Source of the DNA: Trichoplax sp. H2
Taxonomy: Eukaryota; Placozoa; Uniplacotomia; Trichoplacea
Assembly (NCBI GenBank): GCA_003344405.1
Contig: NOWV01000009.1
Span: 62,001-126,000, forward strand
DNA length: 64,000 bases
Reading direction: 5' to 3'
Every line of letters starts with the position of its first letter. Position 1 is the stretch's first letter. Below, in pieces: positions 1-13,800 of the stretch. The notes under the pieces were generated by a model that was not told the origin of the DNA, ran no database searches, and was given only the letters and a program-made list of their open reading frames with translations. The position numbers and the translations under genes were made by a program.

Positions 1-3000
1 GTGGCTTGATTTTACTCGAAGACCATCCTAATACAAATGAATCATTATTACCCCTCAGTGGTCTTATAAACATGACACTAATTACATTCTATTTCAATTT
101 TTGAAACAGCGGTAAAAAATTTTTTGCTTCAATTTATGATAAGCTAACCATCTTTATGAAGGTTATGAACAAGCAAATACATAAATCTATAGAAGATTTA
201 AAAGTAAGAAGTTGTAAAGCTATTCGTTAATATATTACTTATCTGCGATACCAATACCATTTGTAATCTGCATCTGATAATGATATTTTGATATAATTGA
301 ACTAGATCAATCGTGATAAATTCAAAAATAGGGTTAAAGAACTAGAGATTGCATTTGAATTGTGCAAGGATTCATACAAAGCAAAAACCAATACATGGTC
401 CCCAGAATTCTGTTACGCAGCCCAAGATCTTGTAGTTGATCTACAGCAGAACCTTAACGTTACTTATCAATTATGGAAGGAAAGGTAGTACTTACATATA
501 GCTACAATAACAAGTTAACCTAAGCTATGAAATACTTTGTAAAACAGAATTTGGTCACAAATAAAAAAATTGCGACTGATACAGATTTGAAGAACTCATT
601 AATGGATTAGAGAAACTACCAAATAATAAAACGATAAAAAGGAAGAACGAAAATATTAGATCGAGTGTTAAGATTTCTCAGCTATCGAATTACTCGGTAA
701 GGTTTCCATTATTCTTATTATAAAGATTGCTAGCTGCTAATTAATTTCCTTTACTTTGTTAGAATACAGATAAGGATTTTCGATCTAGAGTCAACACATT
801 ATCAACAGTAAAATCTGCAGCCGACTTTCGCGATCATGTTCAATCCGAAAAATCATTTATGACTAATGAAACCCCCTATATGGTAAAAAGCGGTCCAAGT
901 AAACTATCAATCAACCTGAATAGAAGCTTATCACTGCCAGATATAACAAAGCTAGAATCTAATGATAAATGTTCAAATTTTAAAATTGCTTCTAACGGTG
1001 ATTTGAATGACATCGTGCATTCGTGTAGCATAGAATGTATATGTTGTAATCCTTCACAATCTATTGATGTAAACGAAAATCAAGAGACTAGTCCCTTTAC
1101 AGAAGACTGCGTAGACTTCAGGCCAGAAATTGAGTTTGATTTCGATAAGGATAGCAGTGACAACTCTATACCATTTACGAGCCAGCAACTGGAGAGTTCT
1201 GTGCAATCATCACGGAAGGACAATTGTATGTTTATCGTAACTTTTATGTCAGTATCATACAATATATAGTCTTATGTAAAATCATTTACTACATATCTGA
1301 TCAAATTATCTTATTCTATAATATTCTTAGGATTTGTAAAAGTTTTTACATACAAATGTACTGTATTTGTTTACTCATGTAATCAATCATTTTATTACTC
1401 TTTACAGATGACGAATTGGATGAAAAACAAACTCAATCGTTCGATGTCAATCAATCCGTCGAAATAAAGAAAGGAATTTCGGCAAATACTATTAGATTAC
1501 AAATGCATTTGAATCCTCCCGTGTAAAAAACTACAAATGCTTTCATGTTTTTGTTATATGCTAAACCTGATATTATCAATAATAATATAATTTTATTACA
1601 CTGCTATTTTTTGGTTGATATGCTAAGTACCGTTCATCAACACTTTTTGTCATCAACTGATGAAATAATATCCCTGGTAATATATGACAACGAACCTAGC
1701 ACTTTCATCGCCTATACATTGAGGTAAATGTAAGCAGTACGTGAATTTACGACTTTATTTTATAAAGTTAATGTGATCAGAATGAAAATAGCAGGCTTGT
1801 ATTATTCAGCTCTGAAGACTACCGTCGTAAGATGGTTGAGTTACTTGATATTATGAGGCAGAATAGTGAAAATGAAGTTGTTTCAAGGTATCATTATCAA
1901 TACATAATGTTAATAGTTCCTGTAACATTACTTGATTTCATTTATTTGCATGTAGTACGTATTTTGTTATATCTAATGATAATTATAATTAATGATCTAC
2001 TGCTAGTATAATTTATTAATATTCATTAATAGTTATAAACCTCAAGAATCTATTGAAGAATGTATTAAAGACTACGTCCAAGTTGTAGAGGCTGATGGTA
2101 TATCTCAACATGTTATCACCGAAGTGATTAATTTACTTATCCGTTGGAATACTTAAGAGATGAATATTGTTTACTTTCAACAGGTCAATCATTGGACAGT
2201 TTCGATGACGACGCAAGCCCTAGCGAATATGTCAACATTTCAAAAAATAGTAGTTCACCAACATACAACAATGCTATAGCACATTATTCTACTAAGGGAA
2301 ACAAATTAAATATAGAAAAGAATAATAGCAATGAATTTAAAAGGTAAATTAAAATTAAATGGATGGTTCTATACATTTGGTACGTTCGCAATAAAGAAAT
2401 TCAATTTTACTTTCAGTATAAAGCCACAGAGTAAAGAAAGAGCGGCTGATGATCGCTATGCTAGCGACAATCGGAATGACGATCGATCACAAGGGACAGA
2501 ACGTAATCTGATTGCAAAAATTTAACTAATTTAACGATATAATTTGGGCAAAATTGGTGGAGTTACTAATTAATTAAATCCACTGCTAAAATTTTTTATT
2601 AAGCTTGATGTAAGCTTCCAATTGAATGATAATCCCAATTTATTTTATAGAAGACACTACTGACTCTGGAAATCAGTGGAAACACCAAAACAGCAGCGTG
2701 CGGCATATTAAACTACGTAAGTAACTCTTCTATTATAGTCCTCAACTCGTTTGCCATTTACATATGCATTATAGCATCGAAAGCAATACTTAAATATTAT
2801 ATACGCTATCATTTTAGAATTTTCCAGTCCTAGATTACGATTTTCATGTGCAGTCTATTTTGCTGAACACTTTCGACAACTACGAAAAATGGTACTTCCT
2901 GGAGGAGAGGAAAAGTAAGATTTGAAGTTGCAATGATTTAGTTCCGTGAAAGTAGCGGATATTAGAACATCGTTCGATCTTCAAATTTAAATTAAATAAT

Positions 3001-4308
3001 TTAATAAATGTCGCATACCCATGAATTGACAGCCCAGTATTCGAAACCCGTTTTTGCTAAGATTGTCAACTTGAATTTAGGTATATTCGTTCGCTATCTC
3101 ATTGTTTCTTTTGGTCGGCTAGTGGCGGTAAATCTAGGTCACTATTTTGTAAGACATATGGTAAGTATTTCACTAGAAGTGTCGCTACTCGGTAATACTT
3201 TAACGTCTTATTAATACACTGCGCATCATTGCTAAATTTATAGATGATCGTTTCGTACTTAAAGAAATTAAACGGCGTGAAATGAAATCCTTCCTAGAGT
3301 TTGGTCCGGATTATTTTAACTACATATCGAAAGCTTGCAAGAATAAAGTATAACTCATGAAGTCGTTTTTGCTCTAGTGATTTTGTAACCTAAATATTAC
3401 AACTGAAATACTTGTATCTTAGACTCCATCTGTCATTGCAAAAATAATTGGCGTGTATACTATCGAATTTAAGAATTTTTTGACCAATGAGCAAGTCAAA
3501 TTGGACATTTGTGTAATGGAGAATTTATTTTACCGCCGTAATTTATCACAAGTTAGTCTACATATGTTTTAAGATTTTACTCTAAAGTGAGACATAAATA
3601 TTATTACTTATTATTCTAGTCCATGAAGGGAGTGGAATATGTCTTTAGTGTGTTTTTTAATTGAATAATAGATATTTGACTTGAAAGGCTCTATGAGAAG
3701 TCGCTACGTATCGACCGATCGAAAAGAAACTGTTGTTCTGCTTGATAAAAATTTTATCGAATGTAATACTGTACTGTTAAATTCCCAATACATGTATTGT
3801 ATGTAGTACTTAACTTCTCATTTTAATGTTAACTTTTATAATTTTAACTTAGATACCGATAAATCGCCGCTTTATATGAGAGACCATGATAAAAATGTGC
3901 TACTACAGGCAGTGGTTAATGATACGGCCTTATTGGAAAGATCATATATAATGGATTATTCTTTATTAGTTGGAATTGACAAGACGAATTCACAAATCGT
4001 TGTGGGCATAATAGGTAGTTTTAAAGTTATTTTATGAGATAAGATATATTAAATGACTTTATAATTGAACTTCCATGAGCATGCTTATATTAATGTACAT
4101 TATAGATTATTTGAGAACATACACGTGGGATAAAAAAATCGAATTTGCGGTTAAATCAAGTGGAATATTAGGCGGTCAAGGTGAAAAGCCAACAGTTTTA
4201 TCACCTGCGGAGTATCGAGCTCGATTTTGTGCTGCTATGGATAAGTATTTCTTAATTGTTCACAATAGATGGTCACACCTAGTTAATGGTAATATCATCA
4301 ACTCGTAA
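1..4308 (+). CDS. PIKFYVE: PIKfyve/Fab1 1-phosphatidylinositol-3-phosphate 5-kinase, 3' part of a spliced gene
   Basis: This enzyme phosphorylates PI3P to PI(3,5)P2 on endosomes and lysosomes. The window starts inside the gene, so the FYVE and chaperonin-like parts are missing. Exons I can trace by GT-AG signals and frame are about 111-207, 332-484, 585-696, 763-1225, 1408-1520, 1628-1723, 1810-1887, 2033-2097, 2184-2343, 2417-2502, 2651-2716, 2818-2914, 3081-3160, 3244-3347, 3423-3551, 3672-3762, 3853-4014 and 4106-4308 (stop TAA). The kinase core begins near 2818. Family signatures are IRSLSH and SGGKS (3081-3160), DDRFVLKEIKRRE (3244 on), FLEFGPDYFNYI, VMENLFYRR, FDLKGSMRSR, MDYSLLVGID (3853-4014) and SGILGGQGEKPTV (last exon). 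The catalytic-loop DYSLL and activation-segment GILGGQ are intact. The exon at 763-1225 codes a Ser/Asp-rich linker, typical of the variable region before the kinase. One junction (1520/1628) does not keep frame; see findings. Sequence at 1-80 may also be coding, but I could not join it. Family assignment is very firm; the 5' exons are less certain. Confidence 0.93.
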
Positions 4309-6795
4309 TTAATTATGGCATTAATACGAGATAAAGGATTTTTAAGAACATAATCTACGATGTTATAAAATTATCAGTTATTAATTATCCTGTAGAGGCT
4401 ACGAATTCACGAATTAAAATTACAGTTTTTGTTTAAGAATACAGTTACGAGAGGAATGATCTAGTTAGTTTTAGACCTTAGGACCTTGAAATCCAGTCAC
4501 AGTGTTAATCGAATAAAGGTCGAAAATTTACTAAACAGTATGAAAGCAAAATTAAAAGAAAGTTTACCAATTTCATAGAAAACTGGTGTTGATAGATCGA
4601 TCATATCATTTAAGATAATATATTTACAAGTATACGTATTGATGTATAAAGTCAATCTGCCTCTTCATGTACTATTATAGCGAATAATTAATAAACTTTA
4701 AAAGATATGTTTTGTTAATAGCAATTCGATCGTACATCATCATTCTTTTAGACTTGCTTCGCATAGATGATTTTCATGGTAATTCGAGCAGAACTTAATA
4801 TGTGTATATCGCTTGATATATAAAAACTGACTAAAACTATTCAAGTACTTAATTTCAATGACATGAATTTTAATGTTGAGTAAAACAAACTCTTACATCT
4901 TCATCGTAACAGATGAAAGGTAAAACTTTGTTATACGCTTAAATCGCGCATATTGCTTATTAAAACTGCGAAATGTAGTGCCTTTTGGATAACAACACTT
5001 CTAGTTTACTGCAGCAATATTGTAATAGAAAATCACAAAATAGCGGCAACGATGATTATGGGATGAATAATCATCCAAAATAGCAAAATAATCGAATGCG
5101 ATATAACTATGCCATACTTTAAAGATACATACGTAGTGGCATTGCACCAGAATTAGATCGTATATAAAGACATTTAGTATTGGTGTTGTTTTAAAGTAAC
5201 AGCAATAACATACAGTAAATAGTCATCTGAGATCATAATATGGTAACCAAATCGATATTACCACAGAATATAATGTGAGATACAGTAAATTAGTATCAGA
5301 ACTAGACTCCGCAATAATTTGACTCACTAATAGCATTAATTCCTACATTAGAGTCAAAATGGCAGTAACAATAAGCAACGAACTATCATTTAAAACAATT
5401 AGATACACTGTACTATACCTGCACTATGCAGATAATTAATAATATATAAAGATATAAATAGAATGTAGCTATTCTACTATATTTGGCATATCCAAATAGA
5501 GACATGTTAAACTAATCATAATGTAGCTATTCTACTATATTCGGCATATCTAAATAGAGACATGTTAAACTAATCATAAATCTAGATCAGACAATAAGGA
5601 TTGGTGTCAAAAATATTACCGTAATAAAGTAATAGCGATAACAAGAGACATTTAATCATGGAAAACTGTAATTATGAGGTTAAATTTACTTCACATAACA
5701 AACTAAGATCAAATACGAGGTTATACTCTATGCGAAGTAGAGCGGCCAGTTGCTGAGTGTATAGCAGTGATTACTATATATCCTATACAGTATAAATAGA
5801 GATAGATATATCCCAAATACTGTTACCTCAGAACTAGATCAGATAATAGGAAGGTTTAGTATATATATTACGTTAATAATTATTGCTTAATTATTGAAAT
5901 GTATATCACTCGCTATCCATTTAAAATTCCTAAGTATAATAAGAATTATGTAAAACAAATTACTCCTCGCAGGTACTCATTTGACGATAAAATACAAAGT
6001 CTTTATTTAAGTTTAATTTACCCACCAGATTAATTTAAGGTGTTAAGGTTACTAATTTTAGAATAATATTACTTCTCCAACAGCTTAATAACTTAATAAT
6101 TCTAATTTTCTGTTAACATAGATAACTTTATGATATAGCCAGAAGACCGAAATCATCACGAATATGACAACTGAATAAGAGAAGAATTCCAAGTTTCGCC
6201 ATTAATATATACCACAACACCTTCGGCCACGTAAGGTAGGCATAATTAAAATTAATTCTATCCAATTATTTATTATAATAAATTATTATCACTATAATAT
6301 CAACATGATTATGTCCTCTAAACTTAAATATTAAAGAATAATAGAATAGCTAAATCGAAAAATCACTGTGACATATATACTAAATTAATGGAATGATTAC
6401 ACAGTAAATATAATGTTGGAGAATATACAACATTAAGAAGAGTTAATGTTATAAGTATAGTATACATTAGTGAGTAAATCAAGATTAGTGAATCAAGCTA
6501 TATAGATCAGCCATCACGCATGTGTAACAGATTAGGGCTATTACACTATAATTTCATAATATGATGTTATAACGCCAGCTTAGAATAGTAGAACTTTTTC
6601 TTATGATCAATTTCTGCCACTAAGTAGAGCATGTAAGTGCCGGATTTACTTTTAAAGGTAAACAGAAGTGTTACCATCATGAATGCCTAAGCTACTAACT
6701 TAGTTTGTTCATTGCACCAGATATTACTAAACGATGCCTTGCCATCACTTGAAGTTTCATTTCGATATGTTATCTTTAACTAACTAAATCTAAAT
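4309..6795. other. Intergenic, AT-rich; holds a 59-bp tandem duplication
   Basis: This is the 3' flank of PIKfyve and the 3' flank of the first receptor gene, so transcription converges here. AATAAA at 4690-4695 could serve as a poly(A) signal, but such hexamers are frequent in DNA this AT-rich. I see no convincing coding exon on either strand. Confidence 0.5.
5462..5580. repeat. 59-bp direct tandem duplication
   Basis: Two adjacent copies begin with ATGTAGCTATTCTACTATAT (at about 5463 and 5521) and end with AACTAATCATA. They differ by only two base changes, so the duplication is recent. Confidence 0.85.
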
Positions 6796-7890
6796 CTATG
6801 GTAGGCTAGAAATCCTATCGTTGGTTGATTGATTTCGATTCGTGTAAGTGGCTGTTAAACTGGATGGTTGTAAACTTCTTTGCCTTGAAGAATGATGATA
6901 ATGAAAACATGACAAGAACAGATTGCGAAAGTGAGGGTTAAAAATACAATATATTGCTGGGCTGAAAAATGCAGTAGCAGGTAACAGGATTCTTCCAAAC
7001 GGTATTATAAATTGCACATATGCGTTGGTATTTTGATTTTTCAGTATCTCCACAGAATTTTGCCCGATCGTAATAGTAAGCAATACAGTAAATATCCATG
7101 GTAATGTTAAAATTATAAATATTACGGAAATAGTCACCCACATGATGACAGTTCTAGTAATTAAATGGCGATCACATATAGTATCATTAAGCCTCGTTAC
7201 AATATTTGAATGTCGAAAATATTGGAAAAATATTAGAACATACATTGCTAGTATAAATAAAGTTGGAACAAAATAAAAGATAGAGATGAAAAGTATATAA
7301 TATATTGTTAAGAAATATGATAATTTGTTGAAAGATACGCAGGCGGATTGAATACTACCTGCTGTAATTGCAAAAGGAAAGCTGACAACCAGACCAAGCA
7401 ACCATACTAATATAGAGTAATTCTGAATTCTATGTATGGTTAATGAATGATTCGATCTAAGGATAACTTTACAACGTTCAATACTGGCTAAAACCAACGT
7501 AAGCATAAAAGCTACGTAAGACCAATACGTAGGAAAGATAACAAATATTTTGCATAAAAACCCGTAGATGAACAGGTTTACATTTGCTCGAGGCCCAATT
7601 AAAGCAATTAGTGTAGAAATGACTATACTTAACGCTAACATAATATTACTAAATGAAATATTTACCATTAGACGATAGTGTGGTTGACTTAACACCTTTC
7701 TACCGTAGACTGCTTGAATAATTGCAATATGTACTGCAATTAAAAGTAATAAAAAGAAAAGTGTTATGTAAGAATTAGATGAATATATATTAGACACATT
7801 GCCAAAATGACTTAAATTGACACCGTTAAGACTATAATTTGAGTGATTCTTGTTATTTGTTATATTTTCAATTTCATCCATAGCTCGCAT
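6796..7890 (-). CDS. Class A-like GPCR with altered switch motifs, intronless
   Basis: Seven-transmembrane receptor of the rhodopsin fold, 364 residues from the first ATG in frame (7890); a second ATG lies three codons on (7881). The N-terminus carries several N-glycosylation sequons. TM1 starts near residue 42. A Cys before TM3 (C113) and a Cys in the second extracellular loop (C184) can form the usual disulphide. The key positions are unusual: H54 for the TM1 Asn, N82 for the TM2 Asp (2.50), ERC (138-140) for DRY, Pro-Trp (264-265) in TM6 without the usual toggle Trp, and SPAIY (310-314) for NPxxY. The reading frame is intact over the whole receptor, so this is not an obvious pseudogene. 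It is closest within the window to the receptor at 30504-31511: both share the FPxYWSYxAxML segment in TM3. Ligand unknown. Confidence 0.88.
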   Translation of the reverse strand: MRAMDEIENITNNKNHSNYSLNGVNLSHFGNVSNIYSSNSYITLFFLLLLIAVHIAIIQAVYGRKVLSQPHYRLMVNISFSNIMLALSIVISTLIALIGPRANVNLFIYGFLCKIFVIFPTYWSYVAFMLTLVLASIERCKVILRSNHSLTIHRIQNYSILVWLLGLVVSFPFAITAGSIQSACVSFNKLSYFLTIYYILFISIFYFVPTLFILAMYVLIFFQYFRHSNIVTRLNDTICDRHLITRTVIMWVTISVIFIILTLPWIFTVLLTITIGQNSVEILKNQNTNAYVQFIIPFGRILLPATAFFSPAIYCIFNPHFRNLFLSCFHYHHSSRQRSLQPSSLTATYTNRNQSTNDRISSLP

Positions 7891-10800
7891 CCACTTAAGC
7901 AATATTGTATATTCCTAAAGAAAATTCGGCTTTCCTCGATATCAGTCTAGAGAGATCAATAAAGTATTAATAAAATGTTGATAATCATTAGAATATTTAA
8001 TGAAACTACTTACAATTAAATCGATTAGAAGAAAGATTTTCATCAAAATCATGTCTGTAAAATACTATTCTTTAAATTTTTCGTAATAATAGTAGCTTAA
8101 AAATATCATCACAAGGGAGGCATTCTAGATTTTACAATTCTAATTTATTTTGCTCATATTATTATTCATGAAAAAAATTAATGATACGTAAAATTTAGGC
8201 ATTTGAAATGATTAGACAATTATACTGAACTTAGCCGAAAAATGCATATCATAAAACTTCGTGATTTATTGATCATGATTAATGTTAGAGGAAATTAATT
8301 TTACCTACAAATTTTTACGCACGCGGTATTCTATGAAAGCAGCATTGGATACAGTATATGAAGCTTCTTTCAAAATCATCTAACTAAAATGCCTCTTTAG
8401 ACCACCATATGGTAAAACGTTGAAACTTTGTGCTAAATCTATTTGTAGCGATAAAATTTATTTCAAATTCCCTAATACCACAATCTGTAAATATGTAAAA
8501 TTATTAAATATTATTATATACGCTATAACTTAAAGAATTCTATGACGTAAACTCGCTAAATATCGGTCAATTTATATGATTGCTATATAGAAATGTGACA
8601 ATAGAGGCGTTGGTGTTATTTACGGAAGGACCATTAACACTTTAACAGATCCGATAGGAAGTTTAACAATACCACACAGCCGTCTAGACCATCTAGGTAT
8701 TCAACATAAAGTAAATAACTCTAAAAATACCTAAATATCTTTGACTGTGAATACACTTAAAACATAACGATGAAAATATATCATTATTTACGATGATTTA
8801 TATTTGTTGTACAATACTTTTTACCACTTAATCAAATTTTATTTAACTAACAGTAGATAAGACTTATTCAGAGCAATATTCATACAACAATTGCGAGACT
8901 ATAAGAAAAATCCATTTTGACAAAATTAATGCATTTTACTACTAGATAGATTATATTTGCGATGATCATATAGAGTAGCTATAGCATTAAAACACCTCTG
9001 ATCGTTCGTTATATGGCATCCATTTTTTACGCTTTACCTCGAACTTAAATTTCACGATACTAAATATTCACTTTTTATTTTATATCAACACTAATCAGTA
9101 AATAATTACTACAAAAATGCTACGAAGTTGACGTTTGTAAAGAATTTTAATAAAATCTATGCTAGCAAATAATTTCTTATAGTTATCCATTACGCATTTT
9201 TGATGAAAAATCTGTCAACTTTATATAGTTATATCATATTTAAAACTGACTAGATACTACAGGCTGAAAAAAGAAAATTTTCGATCCTAGTTTTAATATA
9301 AGTATTCATTAATTGATGCAATCTTGTGTATGCACTTATAGGCGCGCATACCTTTAACAGAAAATGTACCTATCAATAACACGTGTATTTAACCAAATAC
9401 TATTCAAATATGTGCAGGAATAACCTTACAAACTGCACTTTTGAATGATACCGGTATTATAAATTGGAACAATTTTTATGCCGTCACAAAGCGGTCTATG
9501 GATAAAAAATATCGCATAATATTAACCCAAAAAATCAAAATAGTATCTCATGCTATCGTACAAGTAATTAGACTACATAATGAAATAATAAATATAATCC
9601 AGAATTTTATTGAATCGTTCATTCATATGATTATGGTAGATATCGATTTTAAGTATCATGTTGATTATCGATTAATTATCAGAGAATTTACTATAGTTGT
9701 TCATAAATAATGGACTTGTTACTAAAATGACATTGGCGAATACGTTTTTAAAACTGATGTTTCTTTCAGCCTTTTAAGCCTAGTACGAATATCCTCAAGA
9801 CAGAATGCTAACAATAAATAAATTTATACCATTATTAACCATTTGACGTCAATATAATAATTTACAGACGTAAGATGACGACTAAGAAGATAGAGGAATA
9901 GACAGTATAGATAGACAATAGTAAGCATTACGGAGACAAATAATAAAATCCACCGCCAATATTATGATCGCAATAGTATTGATCATTTATCTATTTAAAA
10001 ATCAAATTAATTCTAGATTAATTCATTTCTTAAGCTATTTCTAGTAACTTGATCATGATTGAATTAGTGAAAATTTTGTTGCCATAGTTATGGTGTAAAT
10101 AAACTCAAATCAAACCTTCTGGTATTATAAACTTAAAAATTTCCTGAAGTAAACAACAAGTTATTTGTAATTTAACGTCAATAAAAAAGATTTAGTGTTA
10201 CATGAAGAGAACCTATAGTTGACCAATAATTTCGGTTTAGTTTGATATATTTATATCCCTCCTAAGAGTCACAGATTAATCCACTAGCTTTTCTATTTAA
10301 TTGAATTGAGTAAAAAATATTAAAACTTAGGGTAAGGCTATCATATTTAGGATCAATTACTATTTTCATCGATAGAATAAAGCATTCAACACTAATTGAG
10401 ATGTAAATTATAGATGATTGAATCAATTGTGTTATACTCACTACTTCTAAATTAGCCTCAATTAACATCTCTATCTGCATATTTAACTTAACTGGTTGTA
10501 ATATAGGATTGATGATGAAGAGTGACTATGGTTTCTCGAATTAATATTCAACTGTAACTATTCTATTTATTGAAACCGTCATAGAATTGACTGAATTAAT
10601 AGATAAAATTGATTTAATAATTCTGCTAATCCTTTATTGAATTAATAGTGTGGTATCCTTTACAGATTTAATCCAGGTGTGCAAAAAATCTGTTTATGAC
10701 CTTGACATTAGTATTACAATATATTGATTGCCTTAAGACCATGTAATTTCAAATTAGCACTAATAGCTATTCATCTTATCCACTGAAATGATGTTTTGAT

Positions 10801-13800
10801 GACAATTTTAGAGCTTTGTTATCATATTTTTAATATGAACAGCTAAGTGCCTAGCTTTTGTTCGCTAAGAAAGGTGGATAATTTGCGTATTCTAATTCAT
10901 TTTTGGTATCATAAATAAAATTTTCAGTTGTGTCATCGTAGTAAAAGCCTAATATTGAGAATTTAGTATTTCAATCATTAGTACTACACGAAATTAGCAA
11001 TTCATAATATCGCTACATCCCCGGTAGTAACATGTGATATGTTAACTCTAGTCATCCTACGTGAATATTTCATACTCGTTGTAACATTGCAATGCTCTGA
11101 GATATCGTCACAGTTACATAAAATTTATCAATAAGAATACTTTCTAGATAATCGAACTTGTTATTTTATGAATATAGCATAACTTGTACAGTATCGATTA
11201 AAAGATTCTATAAGCATACGAGCATAAAAGAAACATTTACGATCTTTCAAGTGTAAGTAAATTTTTAATGTGGACAAGCAATGTTAATTGAAATAACGTC
11301 TGCTGTACAAATTACTGAGATAGACAAAATAATGTACTCGTATGTACTTTAAAAAATAATCCTTTAAGTAAATCTCTTTCACCACTAGAGCAACGTATAT
11401 TTGCCTGTATGCTATAAAATATAACATCAATTTCAATGATACATAAATTTCGGTGGTCAGCGATAAGAATAACTTAGCATTTAATCTTACCTGTCATTTA
11501 TTTAAATATTTTTACTTCCACTGTGCTAATGTGCAACGATTTGATCCTGATAAATCAATCTAATTCTGCAATAATCCAGGTTTAAAACGATTTTTACTTT
11601 CCCTTCCTCTATATCGTTAGCAGGCTCGACCTTTGCATACAGTTCAGTAATGAACTATTCTTAACATGAATGTAGACATATTGTAATCTTTTAATTCTTA
11701 AATAAAAACGTTATTGTTTACAAGATAAAAATAATGTAAACAGACATTACCTTGATCTAGCCGAATATCGTATCTATTTGGTGACGATGGTAGCATAATG
11801 GTTATTCTTATCACGTATGTCGATTGCAAATAGATAGTGTAGCAAATATAATATATCCTAAAAGATCAATTCTTTTTGTGTATTCTTTTATTCATGACGA
11901 CTATGCAATAAAAATGAATTATTTGTGGTTAAATTTTGATAGACTCAACTCCTTGCTTAACTCTTGATTCGGCTAACACCATCGACGGTCATTTATTAAA
12001 ACAACTATCATTGAGTAAAGAATAATATTCATCATCGATAACTAGTGTGATAGACAAATAAAACTTGAATTAATCTGTTTACCTCCGAATAGAATACAAT
12101 ACCAGGATATCTAATCTATTCTAAAATCAACTGAATATGATTGATCGGCTTCTAGGTTGATTGATTGATTGATTGATTGATTGATATAAATTAATTAAAG
12201 TGCTGGTCAAGTACAATACTAGCATAAATATCGATAAAATTTGACGAAGATGATAGCTCATATCAAAATGAAGGCAATCAAAAATGATTTATAGCATAAG
12301 AGTAATACCGTAAAAATGCTTAAATTCGTGTAGAATAGAGCAGCTATGTTAAGCATAGCAAAGTTGTAGACACTTTCCCCAGTAAAGAACAGCGAAGGAG
12401 TTAAAGTTATTTACAAGACAGTTCCTTGTCACTACCCTTACTTGTGGTAAAGATTTGCAGTTAACTCTAGTGTAGTCACGATAGTTCGGGCTACTTCCCA
12501 AGTATTTTCAGTCTCTATATGAGCGATTTATGAGAACTCAATTCTTCTTGACTGGCCGAGTATTAATTAATTGCTACACTTTTCTTAACATTACAACTCC
12601 TGTATGCTTTCTTAAGCAAATGCTACTTTAGTTTTATAACCACACACGCTTAAATAGATTAATACAATTTCTATAGTGAATTTCAGTTTTAACTGGCGTA
12701 AATACAAATTTTACAAGTTATGTAAATTAGTGTTTTATATCCAATTACCAAACAGAAACGAGTAGGGAGATATTTTGGAACTTAGGGTATTGAAATACTC
12801 ATGCTCCGTCCAAATATAGTTCAATTGACTTAGAGCTTAGCACACTGAAACTAAATTCCTAAAATGGATGCATAAAATTCTAAGTACTGCTAGGTTTGGT
12901 TATCGTCAACAAGGTGGCGAGCAATGAACTAGTTATATATATATATATGATTATTTAATTGATAACGCAATATCATGACATTCCCATATAAACATAAACA
13001 ATTTCAACAATGAAAAATTCAATTTAAAAGTTCCTTTTACGGTACATAATTGCGTACCATGTGTGAGATAAAAGGTCTCTTCAGTTGTTAGCTTATTTCC
13101 GTAATAGACAGGTACCAAAGAAATTTAAGTTCAAGACTTTGATGTTACGTTGTTTGCTCACAGACTTATTTGTGACGAGTAATAACCTTCAAAATACTGC
13201 AAATATCAAGATAGGAGATAGCAAGCAACGGTGTTTACGTCATTTTTAGATACATCACTTGTCGAAAACAACAATGTAGAATTAAATGCAATAATTACCA
13301 TGATAGTCAAAGAGTATATAGTGGCAAAGGATTATAAGTAGTAAAGAAAAACTATAGGCGCTTTCAATGACCAGACACGACGGTCTTTGTATAATTACAA
13401 CACAATCTTAATGTACAACGTACGTATGTTAATGTAGAGGATTTAATCTACTTAATATAATTATAAATTACCGAGTATGAATTAGCTCTAGAGTATGTTA
13501 AGGGGTTCCAAAGTCGTATATCATAGATCCTTGATTAATCCGTGATGAGTATTACGAACACTAACCGATCACTTCATTCTATTCACAAAAGCTACAGCAT
13601 AATATAATAAAAGTTCTTAATTTTGACTTATAAATAATAACTATCAATAAGACACACCGTTAAATCATGTTCATTCTCCTAATGTTAAGATAATATCATG
13701 GTATAAATTTACCAACGTAGCTCCCTACTGATGAAAATCATAGGATCTATAACACTATCTTTTAATCATATGAGTAAACTAAATATCTTTCCTCAATAGC

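Noticed and set aside
9441-9710. 89-codon open frame
   Set aside because: Opens with TTG rather than ATG, has low-complexity Ile/Lys-rich composition and no family match or neighbouring exon.
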